DNA of 64,000 nucleotides from Prado023 sp963714995 (GTDB taxonomy: Bacteria; Actinomycetota; Actinomycetes; S36-B12; CAIYMF01). Under the pieces are notes generated by a model that saw nothing but the letters and a program-made list of their open reading frames with translations, was not told the DNA's origin and did not search any database. Shown one piece after another: positions 31,119 to 40,430 of the stretch. The DNA lies in assembly GCA_963714995.1 (NCBI GenBank), contig CAVQQP010000007.1:1-64000 (forward strand). Reading direction: 5' to 3'. The position numbers and the translations under genes were made by a program. Numbering within the stretch: the stretch's first letter is position 1; each line of letters opens with the position of its first letter.

Positions 31119-31167
31119 GCAGATCCTCCCGGCACTCCGGGAGGATCTGCCGCTTCCGGGAGGATCT
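31119..31167. terminator. perfect 14-bp hairpin plus a third repeat copy after pntB
   Basis: GCAGATCCTCCCGG (31119-31132), loop CACT, and its exact complement at 31137-31150, followed by a third copy of CCGGGAGGATCT at 31156-31167. There is no T-tract. It lies 46 bp after the pntB stop and probably ends that transcript; the extra copy allows alternative pairing. Confidence 0.65.
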
Positions 31168-31280
31168 CCGGTGCGACCTCGGTGAGCGTCGGGGCGGCGG
31201 CGAAGGCCCACGGGCTGGTCCTCGTCCCGCTGCGGGGTACTAAAATCGTGGATCACGCGCCGGCCGATCAAGGAGAACGC

Positions 31281-32636
31281 ATGTCCGAGCCCACCCCCGC
31301 CACGGATCCCGCAGCCGGCGCACGCGCCTACGAGCTCGACCGGGCGCACGTGTTCCACTCCTGGTCGGCTCAGGCCGCGCTCACGCCGATGACCATCGCC
31401 GGGGCGTCGGGCTCCTGGGTGTGGGACTACGACGGCAACCGCTACCTCGACTTCTCCAGCCAGCTGGTCAACACGAACATCGGCCACCAGCACCCCAAGG
31501 TCATCGCCGCGATCCAGGAGCAGGCCGGGATCCTGGCCACGATCGCCCCGCAGCACGCGAACGCCGCGCGCAGCGAGGCCGCCCGGATGATCGCCGAGCT
31601 GGCCCCCGCGAGCCTGAACAAGGTGTTCTTCACCAACGGCGGCGCCGACGCCATCGAGAACGCGATCCGGATGGCCCGCCTGCACACCGGGCGGCGCAAG
31701 GTCCTGAGCTTCTACCGCTCGTACCACGGCAACACGGGCGCGGCGATCGTCGCGACCGGCGACCCGCGTCGCTGGCCCAACGAGTTCGCCGACGACCACG
31801 TGCACTTCTTCGGCCCCTACCTGTACCGCTCGCACTTCTGGGCCACGAGCCCCGAGCAGGAGTCGCAGCGGGCGCTGGAGCACCTGGCCGACGTGATCCG
31901 CTTCGAGGGCCCGGGCACGATCGCGGCCATCCTGATGGAGACGGTCGTGGGCACCGCCGGCGTGCTGATCCCCCCGCCGGGCTACCTCGAGGGCGTGCGC
32001 GCGCTGTGCGACGAGCACGGGATCATGCTGATCCTCGACGAGGTGATGGCCGGGTTCGGGCGCACCGGCAAGTGGTTCGCGTTCGACCACTTCGACGTCC
32101 GCCCCGACCTGGTCACGTTCGCCAAGGGCTCGAACTCCGGGTACGTGCCGGTGGGCGGGGTGATCATCTCCGACGAGATCGCCGCGACGTTCGACACCCG
32201 GGTCTTCCCGGGCGGCCTGACCTACTCCGGGCACCCGCTGGCCACCGCCTCGATCGTGGCCAGCATCACCGCCATGCGCGAGGAGGGCATCGTCGAGAAC
32301 GCCGCCCGGATCGGCACCGACGTCCTCGGCCCCGGCCTGGCGGCGCTGGCTGAGAGGCACCCGGTGATCGGCGAGGTCCGCGGCCTGGGCGTGTTCTGGG
32401 CGCTGGACCTGGTGAGCAACCGCGAGACGCGCGCGATGCTGGCCCCGTACGGCGGGACCTCGGAGGCGATGACCGTGCTGGTGACCGAGGCCAAGAAGCG
32501 CGGCCTGCTGCCGTTCACGAACTTCAACCGGCTGCACGTGGTCCCGCCGTGCACCGTCACCGAGGAGGAGGCGCGCACCGGCCTGGCGATCCTCGACGAG
32601 GTGCTCACCGAGGTCGACCGCTACTACGAGGGCTGA
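31281..32636 (+). CDS. class III aminotransferase (omega-amino acid/taurine-pyruvate type)
   Basis: A 451-residue PLP enzyme. The core motifs are present: WVWDYDGNRYLDFSSQ, FFTNGGADAIENAIRMAR, SFYRSYHGNTG, LILDEVMAGFGRTGKWFA and the PLP lysine in VTFAKGSNSGYVPVGG (about 285). Sequence style (LVNTNIGHQHPKV, APQHAN) matches transaminases acting on beta-alanine, taurine or similar omega-amino acids with pyruvate, but the donor cannot be fixed. AGGAG lies upstream of the ATG, and TACTAAAAT near 31240 is a good -10 for its own promoter. The gene stands alone. Confidence 0.9.
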   Translation: MSEPTPATDPAAGARAYELDRAHVFHSWSAQAALTPMTIAGASGSWVWDYDGNRYLDFSSQLVNTNIGHQHPKVIAAIQEQAGILATIAPQHANAARSEAARMIAELAPASLNKVFFTNGGADAIENAIRMARLHTGRRKVLSFYRSYHGNTGAAIVATGDPRRWPNEFADDHVHFFGPYLYRSHFWATSPEQESQRALEHLADVIRFEGPGTIAAILMETVVGTAGVLIPPPGYLEGVRALCDEHGIMLILDEVMAGFGRTGKWFAFDHFDVRPDLVTFAKGSNSGYVPVGGVIISDEIAATFDTRVFPGGLTYSGHPLATASIVASITAMREEGIVENAARIGTDVLGPGLAALAERHPVIGEVRGLGVFWALDLVSNRETRAMLAPYGGTSEAMTVLVTEAKKRGLLPFTNFNRLHVVPPCTVTEEEARTGLAILDEVLTEVDRYYEG

Positions 32637-32705
32637 GCGCCGCCCGCGCTGAGCCGGGCCGCTGCCGGCGGAGCGCCTGCCCCGGCAGCCCCTACCCTGA
32701 GGGCC

Positions 32706-33191
32706 ATGCCCTCCGACGACGACATCGCCACCCGCGAGCTGGTGCAGGAGCGCGCTGCCGATCGCGCGCAGGCGGTTGCCCTGTTCAACCACGCGTGGAG
32801 CCTGCTGGACCTCCCCGAGCGCACTCCTGCCGAGGACTTCGACCTGATCCACGCAACCCACGCCTCCCGATGGCACTGGGGTCGTGCCGGCGGGCCCCAG
32901 GAGTGGGCCATCGGCGAGTGGCAGTGCTCCCGCGCGTACGCGGTCCTGGATCGGGCTGAGCCATCGCTCGTCCACGCCCGCCGCTGCCTCGACCTGTGCG
33001 AGGAGCACTCCCTGGACGGCTTCATCGTCGCCTCGGCGCATGAGGCGCTGTCCCGGGCCCTGTTCGTTGCCGGTGACCTGGACGCAGCGCGGGCCGAGCG
33101 CTCCCTGGCGCTCGAGCTGACCAGCGCGCTCCAGGATCCCGACGACCGCGAGGTCCTCGAACGCGACCTCTCCACACTGCCGCCCCTGTGA
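32706..33191 (+). CDS. hypothetical TPR-like helical protein
   Basis: A 161-residue, wholly helical protein without signal or membrane segment. Helix pairs such as ALFNHAWSLLDLPERTPAED, AYAVLDRAEPSLVHARRCLD and ALSRALFVAGDLDAARAERS look like tetratricopeptide units. I do not recognise a family function. TACCCT lies 7 nt before the ATG, fitting a leaderless start. The stop overlaps the GTG of the next gene (GTGA). Confidence 0.75.
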   Translation: MPSDDDIATRELVQERAADRAQAVALFNHAWSLLDLPERTPAEDFDLIHATHASRWHWGRAGGPQEWAIGEWQCSRAYAVLDRAEPSLVHARRCLDLCEEHSLDGFIVASAHEALSRALFVAGDLDAARAERSLALELTSALQDPDDREVLERDLSTLPPL

Positions 33192-34097
33192 ACGGCATGC
33201 GCCGACCAGCGCGTTCCCTGGGCCCGGCAGCCCGTGGGCTGGCTCTCGGGATCGGGGCGCTGCTGCTGACCGGGTGCGGCCGGCTCGACGAGCTGACCTA
33301 CCAGCCCCCGACCACCCCCGAGCAATGGTGCGACCAGAGGCCATGCGTCCAGGTGGGGGACACGGTCGCTCACCGAGCCGCTGGGCACCTTCCTGGTGTT
33401 CCTGCTCGCCGGGCTGTGGGTCGCGTCGGGGGTCTTCTTCCTGCGCACCCGCCGCGGCCAGCGCTCGCGCGCGTGGCTGGGCGTCGCCCTGATCCTCGGT
33501 GGGGTCGGCGCAGCCCTCGCAGGCGTGAGCTACCAGGCCTTCAGCTACGAGTTGAAGTGCGCCGGCCTCGAGCTGTGCCGCCTGACCAACGCCTGGGAGG
33601 TGGGGTACAGCGTCACCCAGGCGTTCAGCGTGAGCGCGATGCTGATCGCCGTCGCCCACGCGTGCACCACCGGACGGCTGCGCCGCGGACTGATCATCTT
33701 CGCCGTCGTCGACGCCGTGGCCTACGCGATCGTCACCATCATCGGCGTGCTCATGCCGAGCGCGGCCCTGCTCTCCTTCGCCGTTCTGATGCTCTTCGCC
33801 GTCCCGGTGATCCTCGTGGTGCTCATCGTGCCCGGACGTCGCTATCGCTCGACGCGCGATCCGATGGACCGCTCGCTCGTTCGTGCCGCGGTGCTCCTCG
33901 TCGTCGTCCAGGTCGCCTACTTCGCCTACTACGCCGCCGGGATCACAGCCGTCGTGTGGGACGACGGCGCGGGCTTCTACTTCTCCGAGAACGACGTCCT
34001 GCACATCGGGCTGATCCTCTGGCTCTGGTACGTGGTGGCCGTCGTCGGACGCCACCTGCGGGATGCCTCGCCCGGGGCTCCGGCCGCCGACGGGTAG
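33188..34097 (+). CDS. multi-pass membrane protein, frameshift near 33373
   Basis: About 303 residues. It starts with a leader ending in LLLTGCGR, a lipobox-like site, then a short Cys-containing loop (EQWCDQRPCVQVGD) and about seven membrane helices (LGTFLVFLLAGLWVASGVFF, AWLGVALILGGVGAALAGVS, GLIIFAVVDAVAYAIVTIIG and others). A Cys pair (LKCAGLELC) falls in an outer loop. One surplus base near 33373 separates the leader from the helices. Function unknown; I see no catalytic motif. Overlaps the upstream gene and ends 9 bp before purD. Confidence 0.72.
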
Positions 34098-34106
34098 CCT
34101 GCGGGC

Positions 34107-35393
34107 GTGGACATCCTCGTGATCGGCTCCGGCGGACGTGAGCACGCCCTCGCGCTGGCCCTGGCCGCCGACCCCGCCGTCGGCGCCCTGCACATCGCCC
34201 CCGGCAACGCGGGCACCGCCGAGGTCGGCACCAACCATCCGGTGGACGCGACCGACCCGGCCGACGTGGTCCGGCTGGCCCGCGAGCTGGCCGTGGGACT
34301 GGTCGTCATCGGCCCGGAGGCCCCGCTGGTCGCCGGCGTCGCCGACGCGCTGCGCGAGGCCGGGTTCGCCACGTTCGGCCCGTCGGGGGCAGCCGCGCAG
34401 ATCGAGGGCTCGAAGGCCTTCGCCAAGCAGGTCATGGCCGAGGCCGGGGTGCCGACCGCCATGGCCCATGTGTGCACGACGGTCGCGGAGGTCGCCCACG
34501 CGCTCGACCAGTTCGGCGCGCCGCACGTGGTCAAGGACGACGGGCTGGCCGGCGGGAAGGGCGTGGTCGTCACCGACGACCGGCAGGCCGCCCTCGACCA
34601 CGCCGCAGCATGCCTGTCCCGCCCCGGCGGCGCCGTGGTGGTGGAGGAGTACCTTGACGGCCCCGAGGTCTCGCTGTTCGCGATCACCGACGGGTTCACC
34701 GCTGTGCCACTGGTCCCCGCCCAGGACTTCAAGCGGGTCGGCGACGGCGACGCCGGCCCCAACACCGGGGGCATGGGCGCCTACGCACCGCTTCCCTGGG
34801 CGCCCGTGGGGCTCGTCGACGAGATCATGACGCGGGTGGTCCAGCCGACCATCGACCTGATGGCCGAGCGCGGCACGCCGTTCAGCGGCCTGCTCTACGC
34901 GGGCCTCGCCCTGACCTCGCGCGGGCTGCGCGTGGTGGAGTTCAACGCGCGATTCGGTGACCCGGAGACCCAGGTCGTCCTGGCCCTGCTGCGCACCCCG
35001 CTGGCCGGCCTGCTCAACGCCGCGGCCCACGGGACCCTCGACGAGGTCGGCGACCTCCAGTGGCATCCGGGCTCGGCAGTCACTGTCGTGCTGGCCGCCC
35101 CCGGCTACCCCGAGGCGCCCACCACCGGCGGCATCCTCACCGGCGTGCCCATCGGTGCGGACGCCGAGTCCGGGTGGGACGCGGCGTGGGTCGTGCACTC
35201 CGGCACGGCGCGGCACGACGGTGACCTCGTGGCCACCGGGGGGCGGGTGCTGTGCGCCACCGCCCGGGCAGCCGACCTCGTGGGGGCCCGCGAGCGCGCC
35301 TACGAGCTCCTCGACACGATCGCCCTGGAGGGTGGCCACTACCGCCGCGACATCGCCCGGGCCGCCGCCGAGGGCGCCATCCCCACGCCCTGA
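34107..35393 (+). CDS. purD: phosphoribosylamine-glycine ligase
   Basis: A 428-residue ATP-grasp enzyme forming glycinamide ribonucleotide, the second step of purine synthesis. N-terminal GSGGREHALALAL, substrate segment IGPEAPLVAGVAD, ATP-grasp VVKDDGLAGGKGV (about 143-155) and VEEYLDGPEVS, and the C-terminal EFNARFGDPETQVVL are all in place. GTG start with TAGCCT 6 nt upstream. It heads the purD-purB-purC group. Confidence 0.96.
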   Translation: MDILVIGSGGREHALALALAADPAVGALHIAPGNAGTAEVGTNHPVDATDPADVVRLARELAVGLVVIGPEAPLVAGVADALREAGFATFGPSGAAAQIEGSKAFAKQVMAEAGVPTAMAHVCTTVAEVAHALDQFGAPHVVKDDGLAGGKGVVVTDDRQAALDHAAACLSRPGGAVVVEEYLDGPEVSLFAITDGFTAVPLVPAQDFKRVGDGDAGPNTGGMGAYAPLPWAPVGLVDEIMTRVVQPTIDLMAERGTPFSGLLYAGLALTSRGLRVVEFNARFGDPETQVVLALLRTPLAGLLNAAAHGTLDEVGDLQWHPGSAVTVVLAAPGYPEAPTTGGILTGVPIGADAESGWDAAWVVHSGTARHDGDLVATGGRVLCATARAADLVGARERAYELLDTIALEGGHYRRDIARAAAEGAIPTP

Positions 35394-35449
35394 GTGCGAT
35401 CAGCGGACTGCACGGCCCCGGAGCTGGTGGCGACTGCGACAATGACGCC

Positions 35450-36871
35450 GTGACCGAGATCCCCAACGTCCTGGCCCAGCGGTACGCCTCAGCGCAGATG
35501 GTCGCGCTGTGGTCCCCGGAGCACAAGGTCCGCCTCGAGCGCGACCTGTGGATCGCCGTCCTCCGGGCGCAGGCCGACCTCGGGATCCCCGTCCCCAGCG
35601 GCACGGTCGAGGCCTACGAGTCGGTGCGCGACCAGGTGGACCTGGCGTCCATCGCCGCGCGGGAGAAGGTCACCCGCCACGATGTGAAGGCGCGCATCGA
35701 GGAGTTCACCGACCTCGCCGGCACCGAGCACATCCACAAGGGGATGACCAGCCGGGACCTGACCGAGAACGTCGAGCAGATGCAGGTGCGCCTCTCGCTG
35801 CACCTGGTCCGCGACCGGGTCGTGGCCACGCTGGCCCGCCTCGGCGCCCTGGCTGCCCAGTACTCCGACCAGCCGCTGACCGGACGCAGTCACAACGTGG
35901 CCGCGCAGACCACCACGTTGGGCAAGCGGTTCGCGAGCGCCGCCGAGGAGCTGATCGTCGCCTACGCCCGGCTCGAGGACCTGCTCGAGCGCTACCCGCT
36001 GCGCGGGATCAAGGGCCCGGTCGGCACCGCCCAGGACATGCTCGACCTGCTCGACGGCGATGCCTCCCGTCTGGCGGAGCTCGAGCAGCGGGTGGCCACA
36101 CACCTGGGTTTCACCGAGGTACTGGACTCAGTCGGCCAGATCTACCCCCGCTCCCTGGACCACGATGTGCTCTCCGCGCTCGTCCAGGTCGCAGCGGGGC
36201 CGTCGAGCCTGGCCACCACCATCCGGCTGATGGCCGGCAACGAGCTCGTCACCGAGGGCTTCAAGGAGGGCCAGGTCGGATCCTCGGCGATGCCGCACAA
36301 GATGAACTCGCGCTCGTGCGAGCGGGTGAACGGCCTGACGGTGATCCTGCGCGGGTACGCCTCGATGGGGGCCGAGCTGGCCGGGGCGCAGTGGAACGAG
36401 GGCGACGTCTTCTGCTCGGTCGTCCGCCGCGTGGCGCTGCCCGACGCCTTCTTCGCGATCGACGGGCTGTTCGAGACGTTCCTGACGGTGCTCGACGAGT
36501 TCGGCGCCTTCCCGGCCGTGATCGAGGCGGAGCTGCGCCGGTACCTGCCCTTCCTGGCCACCACCAAGATCCTGATGGCAGCCGTCCGCGCCGGGGTCGG
36601 CCGCGAGACCGCGCACGAGGTCATCAAGACCCACGCGGTGGCCGTCGCACTCGACATGCGTCGGGGACAGGCCGCCAACGACCTGTTCGATCGGCTCGCC
36701 ACCGACGGACGCCTGGGCCTGGACCGCGCGGCACTCGAGGCGCTGGTCGCCGAGCCGATCGAGTTCACCGGCGCAGCCCGCGACCAGGTGGCCCGAGTCG
36801 TCCAGCGCATCGAGGTCATCGCCGCCCAGCACCCGATGGCCGCCACCTACTCGCCGGGGGCGATCCTGTGA
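35450..36871 (+). CDS. purB: adenylosuccinate lyase
   Basis: A 473-residue member of the fumarase/aspartase superfamily that cleaves SAICAR and adenylosuccinate, serving two steps of AMP synthesis. Visible are RHDVKARIEEF, the catalytic His in TSRDLTEN and GRSHNVAAQTTTLG, and the signature GSSAMPHKMNSRSCER (about 282-297). GTG start preceded by GACAAT at 6 nt, so probably leaderless. Its stop overlaps the purC start as GTGA. The length and the presence of ERVNGL match the longer lyase branch. Confidence 0.95.
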   Translation: MTEIPNVLAQRYASAQMVALWSPEHKVRLERDLWIAVLRAQADLGIPVPSGTVEAYESVRDQVDLASIAAREKVTRHDVKARIEEFTDLAGTEHIHKGMTSRDLTENVEQMQVRLSLHLVRDRVVATLARLGALAAQYSDQPLTGRSHNVAAQTTTLGKRFASAAEELIVAYARLEDLLERYPLRGIKGPVGTAQDMLDLLDGDASRLAELEQRVATHLGFTEVLDSVGQIYPRSLDHDVLSALVQVAAGPSSLATTIRLMAGNELVTEGFKEGQVGSSAMPHKMNSRSCERVNGLTVILRGYASMGAELAGAQWNEGDVFCSVVRRVALPDAFFAIDGLFETFLTVLDEFGAFPAVIEAELRRYLPFLATTKILMAAVRAGVGRETAHEVIKTHAVAVALDMRRGQAANDLFDRLATDGRLGLDRAALEALVAEPIEFTGAARDQVARVVQRIEVIAAQHPMAATYSPGAIL

Positions 36872-37791
36872 CCGGGAAGCCTGCGGCTGTGCCCCTGCCC
36901 AACATCCCGGTCGCTCCGCACATCCCCGGGTACACGGCCGTCTACTCGGGCAAGGTCCGCGACCTGTACCGGTCCCCCGACGGCGCCCTGCTGTTCGTCG
37001 CCTCCGACCGGATCTCGGCCTACGACTGGGTCCTGCCCACGACGATCCCCGACAAGGGCGCGATCCTCACCCAGCTGAGCCTGTGGTGGTTCGAGCGGGT
37101 CGCCGACATCGTCGGCAACCATGTCCTGTCCGTCGACGTGCCGGGCGAGGTGGCCGGGCGCGCGATGCTGTGCCAGCCGCTGGCGATGTTCCCCGTGGAG
37201 TGCGTCGCCCGCGGGTACCTGACGGGCTCGGGCCTGGTCGAGTACACGGCGTCGGGCGAGGTGTGTGGCGTCCCGCTTCCCGCCGGGCTCGTGGACGGCT
37301 CACGGCTGCCCGCGCCGATCTTCACGCCCGCCACCAAGGCCGAGCTCGGCGACCACGACGAGAATGTCGACTTCGACGCCGTGGTGGCCGTCGTCGGTGC
37401 ACACGACGCCCTGGAGCTGCGCCGGCTCACGCTCGCGGTCTACGCGCGGGCCGAGGAGATCTCCCGCGAGCGGGGGCTGATCCTGGCGGACACGAAGTTC
37501 GAGTTCGGCCGACCGGGCGACGATCCGGGGGCACCCATCCTGCTGGCCGACGAGGTGCTCACCCCGGACTCCTCGCGCTTCTGGCCCGCCGACGGCTGGC
37601 AGCCGGGGCGCCCCGGGGGGCAGCCCTCCTTCGACAAGCAGTACGTGCGCGACTGGTTGACCTCCCCGGCGTCCGGTTGGGATCGCACGGGCGGCCAACC
37701 GCCGCCCGCCCTGCCCGACGAGGTGGTCGAGCGCACCCGCGCCCTGTACGTGCAGGCCTACGAGCGCCTCACCGGCCGGCGCTGGGGCTGA
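36868..37791 (+). CDS. purC: SAICAR synthetase
   Basis: A 307-residue enzyme joining CAIR and aspartate with ATP to give SAICAR. The ATP and substrate motifs are YSGKVRDLYRSPDGALLFVA (about 21-40), SDRISAYDW (about 41-49), FPVECVARGYLTGSG and LILADTKFEFG; SFDKQYVRDWL near the C terminus is typical. It is translationally coupled to purB. Convergent with ptsI, with a hairpin in the 147-bp gap. Confidence 0.96.
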   Translation: MTGKPAAVPLPNIPVAPHIPGYTAVYSGKVRDLYRSPDGALLFVASDRISAYDWVLPTTIPDKGAILTQLSLWWFERVADIVGNHVLSVDVPGEVAGRAMLCQPLAMFPVECVARGYLTGSGLVEYTASGEVCGVPLPAGLVDGSRLPAPIFTPATKAELGDHDENVDFDAVVAVVGAHDALELRRLTLAVYARAEEISRERGLILADTKFEFGRPGDDPGAPILLADEVLTPDSSRFWPADGWQPGRPGGQPSFDKQYVRDWLTSPASGWDRTGGQPPPALPDEVVERTRALYVQAYERLTGRRWG

Positions 37792-37856
37792 GGCCCGGTC
37801 CCCCGCCAGGTCGGAATGGGCCGCACCCGCCGCTGGAATTGGCCCCCGCTCCGGTG

Positions 37857-37897
37857 ACGGCAGGAGGCCGCCCCCGTGGGGACGGCCTCCCGGACTG
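37857..37897. terminator. bidirectional hairpin between purC and ptsI
   Basis: GGAGGCCG with CCCC pairs to GGGG with CGGCCTCC around a three-base loop (37863-37874 with 37878-37890, one bulged A), and GGCA/TGCC flanks extend it. It sits between convergent genes and could stop both transcripts. Confidence 0.7.
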
Positions 37898-37938
37898 CCA
37901 TGTTCCGTTGTGTCGCGTTGACTCCTGGCGCGGGCCTC

Positions 37939-39627
37939 CTACAGCCCGAGCTCGGCCAGCTTGGGCAGTGCTGCCCGCGCTGCCGCCTTGGCCGCGGGGG
38001 CGTCCACTGCGTCGCTGGCCGCGGCCGCTGCCGCCTTGCACTCGTCGAGCGTGTGGGCAGCCAGGGCCGCACGCACGCCCGGCAGCGCGCCGGCCGACAT
38101 CGACAGCGTGTTGACGCCCAACCCGACCAGGACACAGCCCAGCGCGGGATCGGAGGCGGCCTCACCGCAGACACCCGTGGGGATGCCGTTGGCCTGACCG
38201 CCCTTGACCGTCGCCGCGACGAGGTCCAGGATCGCCGGCTGCCACGCGTCCTGCAGCCGCGCCACGGATCCGATCTGGCGATCGGCCGCGAACGTGTACT
38301 GGGTGAGGTCGTTGCTGCCGATGGAGAAGAACTCCGCCACCTGGCCGAGGTGCCGCGACCGCAGCGCGGCCGCCGGGATCTCGACCATCGTGCCGATCTT
38401 GGCGTGCAGCCCGGCCTTCTTGCAGGCCTCCTTGAACCACCGAGCCTCGTAGACGTCGGCGATCATCGGGGCCATCACCCACAACTCGGCATCCAGGCCC
38501 TCAGCGGCCCTGGCCAGAGCGTGCAGCTGGGTGTGCATGATGTCCGGCGCCTGCATGCAGATGCGCAGGCCACGCACGCCCATCGCCGGGTTGGGCTCCT
38601 CACCGAACGGCAGGAACGGCAGCGGCTTGTCGGCGCCGGCGTCCAGCGTGCGGACGACGACCTTCTTGCCGGGGAACGCCTCGAGCACGGCCCGGTACAG
38701 GCCGTACTGCTCGTCCTCGCTCGGGGCGTCCGTGCGGTCCAGGAACAGCAGCTCGCTGCGGAACAGCCCGACACCCTCGGCGCCGTTCTCCAGGGCCTTG
38801 GCGACATCCTCCGAGCCGCCGATGTTGGCCAGGAGCGGAACCGCGTGACCGTCGGCCGTCGCGCCGGGGGCATTGCCCACGGCAGCCAGCGCCGCACGCC
38901 GCTTCTCGTCCCTGCCGGCCAGCTCGGCGACCATCTCGACCGGCGGGTCGATGACGACCTTGCCCGACGAGCCGTCCACCATCACGTACGTGCCCGGCGC
39001 CAGCTCGCGCACGCCCGGGCACCCGACCACGGCGGGGATGCCGAGGTTGCGCGCCAGGATCGAGGTGTGCGAGGTCGGGCCGCCCTCCTGGGTGGCGAAC
39101 GCCAGCACCATCGACTTGTCGATGAGCGCGGTGTCGGCCGGGGCCAGGTCCATCGCGACCAGGATGCTGGGCTCCTTGAGCTCGGGGATGCCGGGGGCCG
39201 GCACGTCGAGCAGCAGGGCGACCGTCCGGTTGCGGATGTCGTCGAGGTCGGTCACGCGGGCGGCGAAGTACTCGCCCAGGGTGAGCAGCACCTCACGGGT
39301 GGCGCCGAACGCGTCGTAGGCCGCCCGGGCGGCGTTCGAGCCACCGTCCGTGCGCTGCTTGATCCCCACGGCGAGGTCGGGGTCGCGGGCCATCATGGCC
39401 TGGGCCTCGAGCACGTGCTGCGCCTCGCCACCGGCCCGCTGCCCGCGGTCCTCGAGGTCGGCGGCCACGTCCTCCAGGGCCTTGGCGGCCGCGGCGAACT
39501 CCTCCTCGGGGGTCCCCGTCCCCGGGCCCTGCTTGGGCTCGGGAACGGAGTCCACGACTCGCACGACCGGTCCGGCGCCGACGCCGGGGCTGACCCCGAC
39601 ACCCGTCAGGGTCCTCAGGTCAGGCAT
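37939..39627 (-). CDS. ptsI: PTS enzyme I
   Basis: A 562-residue phosphotransferase that takes phosphate from phosphoenolpyruvate to HPr. The active-site His is in GGPTSHTSILARNLGIPAV (about 183). The C-terminal PEP-binding barrel has GLFRSELLFLDR, MGVRGLRI, KIGTMVEIPAAAL, FFSIGSNDLTQY and GVCGEAASDP. I choose the ATG at 39627 because GAGG stands 6 nt upstream; GTG at 39633 is also possible. Either start overlaps the end of ptsH, so translation is coupled. Confidence 0.95.
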   Translation of the reverse strand: MPDLRTLTGVGVSPGVGAGPVVRVVDSVPEPKQGPGTGTPEEEFAAAAKALEDVAADLEDRGQRAGGEAQHVLEAQAMMARDPDLAVGIKQRTDGGSNAARAAYDAFGATREVLLTLGEYFAARVTDLDDIRNRTVALLLDVPAPGIPELKEPSILVAMDLAPADTALIDKSMVLAFATQEGGPTSHTSILARNLGIPAVVGCPGVRELAPGTYVMVDGSSGKVVIDPPVEMVAELAGRDEKRRAALAAVGNAPGATADGHAVPLLANIGGSEDVAKALENGAEGVGLFRSELLFLDRTDAPSEDEQYGLYRAVLEAFPGKKVVVRTLDAGADKPLPFLPFGEEPNPAMGVRGLRICMQAPDIMHTQLHALARAAEGLDAELWVMAPMIADVYEARWFKEACKKAGLHAKIGTMVEIPAAALRSRHLGQVAEFFSIGSNDLTQYTFAADRQIGSVARLQDAWQPAILDLVAATVKGGQANGIPTGVCGEAASDPALGCVLVGLGVNTLSMSAGALPGVRAALAAHTLDECKAAAAAASDAVDAPAAKAAARAALPKLAELGL

Positions 39628-39892
39628 GGCCACCCTCAGGGGTCTCCAGGATCTCCTTGAGACCGGCGAGCAGCTCGTCAGCGCCCTCGCCCTCGGCGGT
39701 GACGACCATCTCCTCGCCTGCCTTCGCGCCGAGGCCCATCACGCCCAGGATGCTCTTGGCGTTGACGCCGGGCTCGCCCGGACGACCGATGGTGACGTCG
39801 CAGGACGACTTGGCAGCCGCGCCGACGAAGAGTGCCGCCGGACGGGCGTGCAGCCCGACTCCGGGGGGCAGGACTACGGTGATTTCAGCCAC
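39620..39892 (-). CDS. ptsH: PTS phosphocarrier HPr
   Basis: A 90-residue HPr. The phosphorylated His is in GLHARPAALFV (about 14-24); the usual regulatory Ser position is in NAKSILGVMGLG. The GTG at 39892 (MAEITVVL) has AGAGG eight bases upstream. It passes phosphate from enzyme I to the EIIA encoded just upstream. Confidence 0.94.
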   Translation of the reverse strand: MAEITVVLPPGVGLHARPAALFVGAAAKSSCDVTIGRPGEPGVNAKSILGVMGLGAKAGEEMVVTAEGEGADELLAGLKEILETPEGGHA

Positions 39893-39965
39893 GATCAAAC
39901 ACCTCTCAGTTTGTGCTTTGTCAGCAGCCCTCGCGGGCAGGTTGTCGGTTGACGTGCGTTCGGGA

Positions 39966-40418
39966 TCAGGCGATCTCGAAGACGGCGGTGCCGGCCTCGA
40001 CCATCTCGCCGTCGGGGACGAGCTGGGTGATCTGACCGGCCTCGGCCTGGATCGCGATCAGCGGGGTGATGACTGGAAGGCCACCTGCCTCGATGACCGA
40101 GGGATCCCACTCGATGACCGGCTCGCCGGCCACGACCGTGTCGCCCTTGGCCTTGAGCAGCGTGAAGCCCTCACCGTTGAGCTGGACGGTCTCCAGGCCC
40201 AGGTGCACGAGGATCGAGTAGCCATCAGCCTCGATGCCCATGGCATGCGGGAACAGGCTGGCGATGGTGCCCGAGATCGGCGCGACGGCGACGACCGGGC
40301 CGCGCGGCGGATCGATCGCGAGGCCGGGGCCGAGCATCGCCTCGGCGAACATGGGATCGGGGACCTCGGTGAGGTTCGCGACCCGACCGGGCATGGGGGA
40401 CAGGACCTGCAGTGCCAC
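39966..40418 (-). CDS. PTS glucose-family EIIA
   Basis: A 150-residue EIIA of the Glc family. Typical segments are VAVAPISGTIASLFPHAMGI, the phosphorylated His in YSILVHLGLETVQLNGEGF (about 72), and LIAIQAEAGQI. It carries phosphate from HPr to the EIIB encoded 12 bp upstream. GTG start at 40418. The substrate is probably glucose or N-acetylglucosamine; EIIC is not in this window. Confidence 0.93.
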   Translation of the reverse strand: MALQVLSPMPGRVANLTEVPDPMFAEAMLGPGLAIDPPRGPVVAVAPISGTIASLFPHAMGIEADGYSILVHLGLETVQLNGEGFTLLKAKGDTVVAGEPVIEWDPSVIEAGGLPVITPLIAIQAEAGQITQLVPDGEMVEAGTAVFEIA

Positions 40419-40430
40419 GTTGATGCTCCC

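Noticed and set aside
29748..35339. An uninterrupted minus-strand reading frame of about 1860 codons
   Set aside because: It runs antisense across pntB, the aminotransferase, two small genes and purD. It is Arg/Gly/Asp/His-rich with no domain, and arises because high-GC third positions remove stops from the opposite frame.
37795..37850. A riboswitch in the purC-ptsI gap
   Set aside because: The gap lies downstream of both convergent genes, so it has only terminator-like hairpins and no conserved aptamer sequence.
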